This document shows, piece after piece, positions 62,962 to 64,000 of a stretch of DNA of 64,000 bases (positions are counted from its first letter, which is position 1; every line of letters starts with the position of its first letter). The translations under genes and the position numbers were made by a program. The stretch spans positions 90,454,889 through 90,518,888 of the forward strand of contig NC_084759.1 of assembly GCF_028858725.1 (NCBI RefSeq). The letters are read 5' to 3'. The notes under the pieces are model-generated. The model did not search any database. It was not told the DNA's origin and worked only from the letters and a program-made list of their open reading frames with translations. Source of the DNA: Colius striatus (taxonomy: Eukaryota; Chordata; Aves; Coliiformes; Coliidae).

Positions 62962-63000
62962 AAAAGATAAAAAGATAAAAAGATAAAAAAAAAAAAAAAA
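62962..63000. repeat. (AAAAAGAT)n and poly(A) tract
   Basis: About three to four AAAAGAT/AAAAAGAT units grade into an A16 run, about 100 bp left of the recognisable start of the next CR1 copy. Confidence 0.9.
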
Positions 63001-63099
63001 TCAAGCCTCCTCCTCCATAACCCTGACCCAGAACAACAGATCTGGTATGAAGCTGCTCTCTGGGATATGTTTTGTGGTGTTTGGAGGGCGTTTGTTAAT

Positions 63100-64000
63100 G
63101 AGGACGAAATATGTGGGCTTGTGCACAACGTGGATGAGGAGATAGAGCGTAACCTCAGCAAGTTTGCTGAGGACACCAAACTGGGAGGACTGGCTGTGCT
63201 GCCATTCAGTGAGATCTCAACAGGCTTGAGAGTTTGGCAGAGAGCAACCTCATGAGGTTCAACAAGGGCAAATGCAGAGTCCTGCACCTGAGGTAGGAAC
63301 AACTCCATGTACCAGTACAAGCTGGGGGTCAAACTGCTGAAGAGCAGCTCTGCAGAAAGAGACCTGGGAGTCCTGGTTGAAAATAAACTAACCATGAGCC
63401 AGCGATGTGCCCTCATGGCCAAGAAGGCCAATGGCATCCTGGGACGCATCAAGAAGAGTGTGGCCAGCAGGTCAAGGGAGGTTCTGCTCCCCCTCTACTC
63501 TGCCCTGGTGAGGCCTCGTCTGGAGTACTGTGTCCATTTCTGGGCTCCCCAGCTCAAGAGGGACAGAGAACTCCTGGAGAGAGTCCAGCACAGGGCCATC
63601 AAGACAATGAGAGGACTGGAACATCTTTCTTATGAGGAAAGGCTGCTGGGACTGGAGAAGACTGAGGTGGGACCTTATCAACACTTATAAATACCTAAAG
63701 GGCAAGTGTTGAGAAGATAGGGCCAGTCTTTTTTCTGTCCAGTAGTGACAAGACAGGGTGACCCCAGTGACAGGACAAGGGGTAATGGGCATGAGCTCCA
63801 ACACAGGAAGTTCACTTGAACATTCTTTGCTGTGAGGATGAGGGAGCCCTGGCACAGGCTGCCCAGTGAGGGTGTGGAGTCTCCTTCTCTGGAGGTTTTC
63901 AAAACCTGCCTGGACACATTCCCGTGTGACCTGATCGAGGTGAACCTGCTTGAGCAGGGGTTTGGACTAGGTAATCTCTAGAGGTCTCTTCCAACCCATT
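63100..64000 (+). mobile_element. CR1 LINE fragment running to the window edge
   Basis: Starts in the RT at about VDEEIERNLSKFAEDTKLGG (63130-63190; the FADD motif is changed to FAED), continues through ESSSAERDLGVLVEN-like sequence and a 127-codon open frame (63307-63690) with LYSALVRPRLEYCVHFWAPQ, and ends at GGTCTCTTCCAACCCATT at base 64000. The tail repeat would lie just outside the window. Frames are broken around 63255 and 63690. Confidence 0.93.

Noticed and set aside
62871..63452. 193-codon minus-strand frame near the right edge
   Set aside because: Antisense of the CR1 copy at 63100-64000 plus the A-tract (its poly-F run).

Overview
The window is vertebrate nuclear DNA and almost certainly from a bird. 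Coding DNA is sparse and split by GT-AG introns. The only abundant recognisable repeats are CR1 LINE fragments, including 3' ends with the CR1 (ATTCTRTG)n tail; I see no Alu- or L1-like elements. The species cannot be fixed from sequence alone.

The one protein-coding gene I can support is SIK1 (salt-inducible kinase 1, AMPK-related family) on the + strand. Thirteen coding exons run from 36018 to 46594. Every junction is GT-AG and the exons join in phase into 798 codons plus TGA. The protein has an N-terminal kinase domain (about 26-277), an LKB1 T-loop threonine (T181), a UBA-like segment (about 302-342), the RRHT and RRAS phospho-motifs (T475, S575) and a basic nuclear-targeting stretch (about 583-612). 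These features separate it from SIK2 and SIK3.

The gene starts inside a dense CpG island (about 34560-36450). The island holds two full palindromic CREs (TGACGTCA), three half-CREs within about 250 bp, a perfect GTCACGTGAC E-box/CLEAR palindrome, long G and C homopolymers and a probable 5'UTR intron. A third full CRE lies in intron 2. This fits the known cAMP/CREB induction of SIK1, whose product then phosphorylates CRTC coactivators and shuts CREB output down. The 3'UTR is about 2.65 kb, with several AUUUA motifs, a Pumilio-type site and poly(A) signals at 46712, 47100, 47968 and 49221.

Layout: 1-34.5 kb is a gene-poor upstream flank with five CR1 pieces (one only a tail), a 40-bp minisatellite (14556-14755), a GATGG pentamer array (17651-17695) and a TAA microsatellite. 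SIK1 occupies about 35.5-49.25 kb. From 49.3 to 64 kb is a gene-poor downstream flank. It contains an internally deleted CR1 with endonuclease and partial RT (about 51.8-53.6 kb), two much older CR1-like remnants on the minus strand (about 54.6-54.9 and 60.0-60.2 kb), a short minus-strand CR1 (58.9 kb) and a CR1 running off the right edge. No second gene, tRNA, rRNA or CRISPR is supported. Most open frames in the flanks are chance frames or CR1 pieces.
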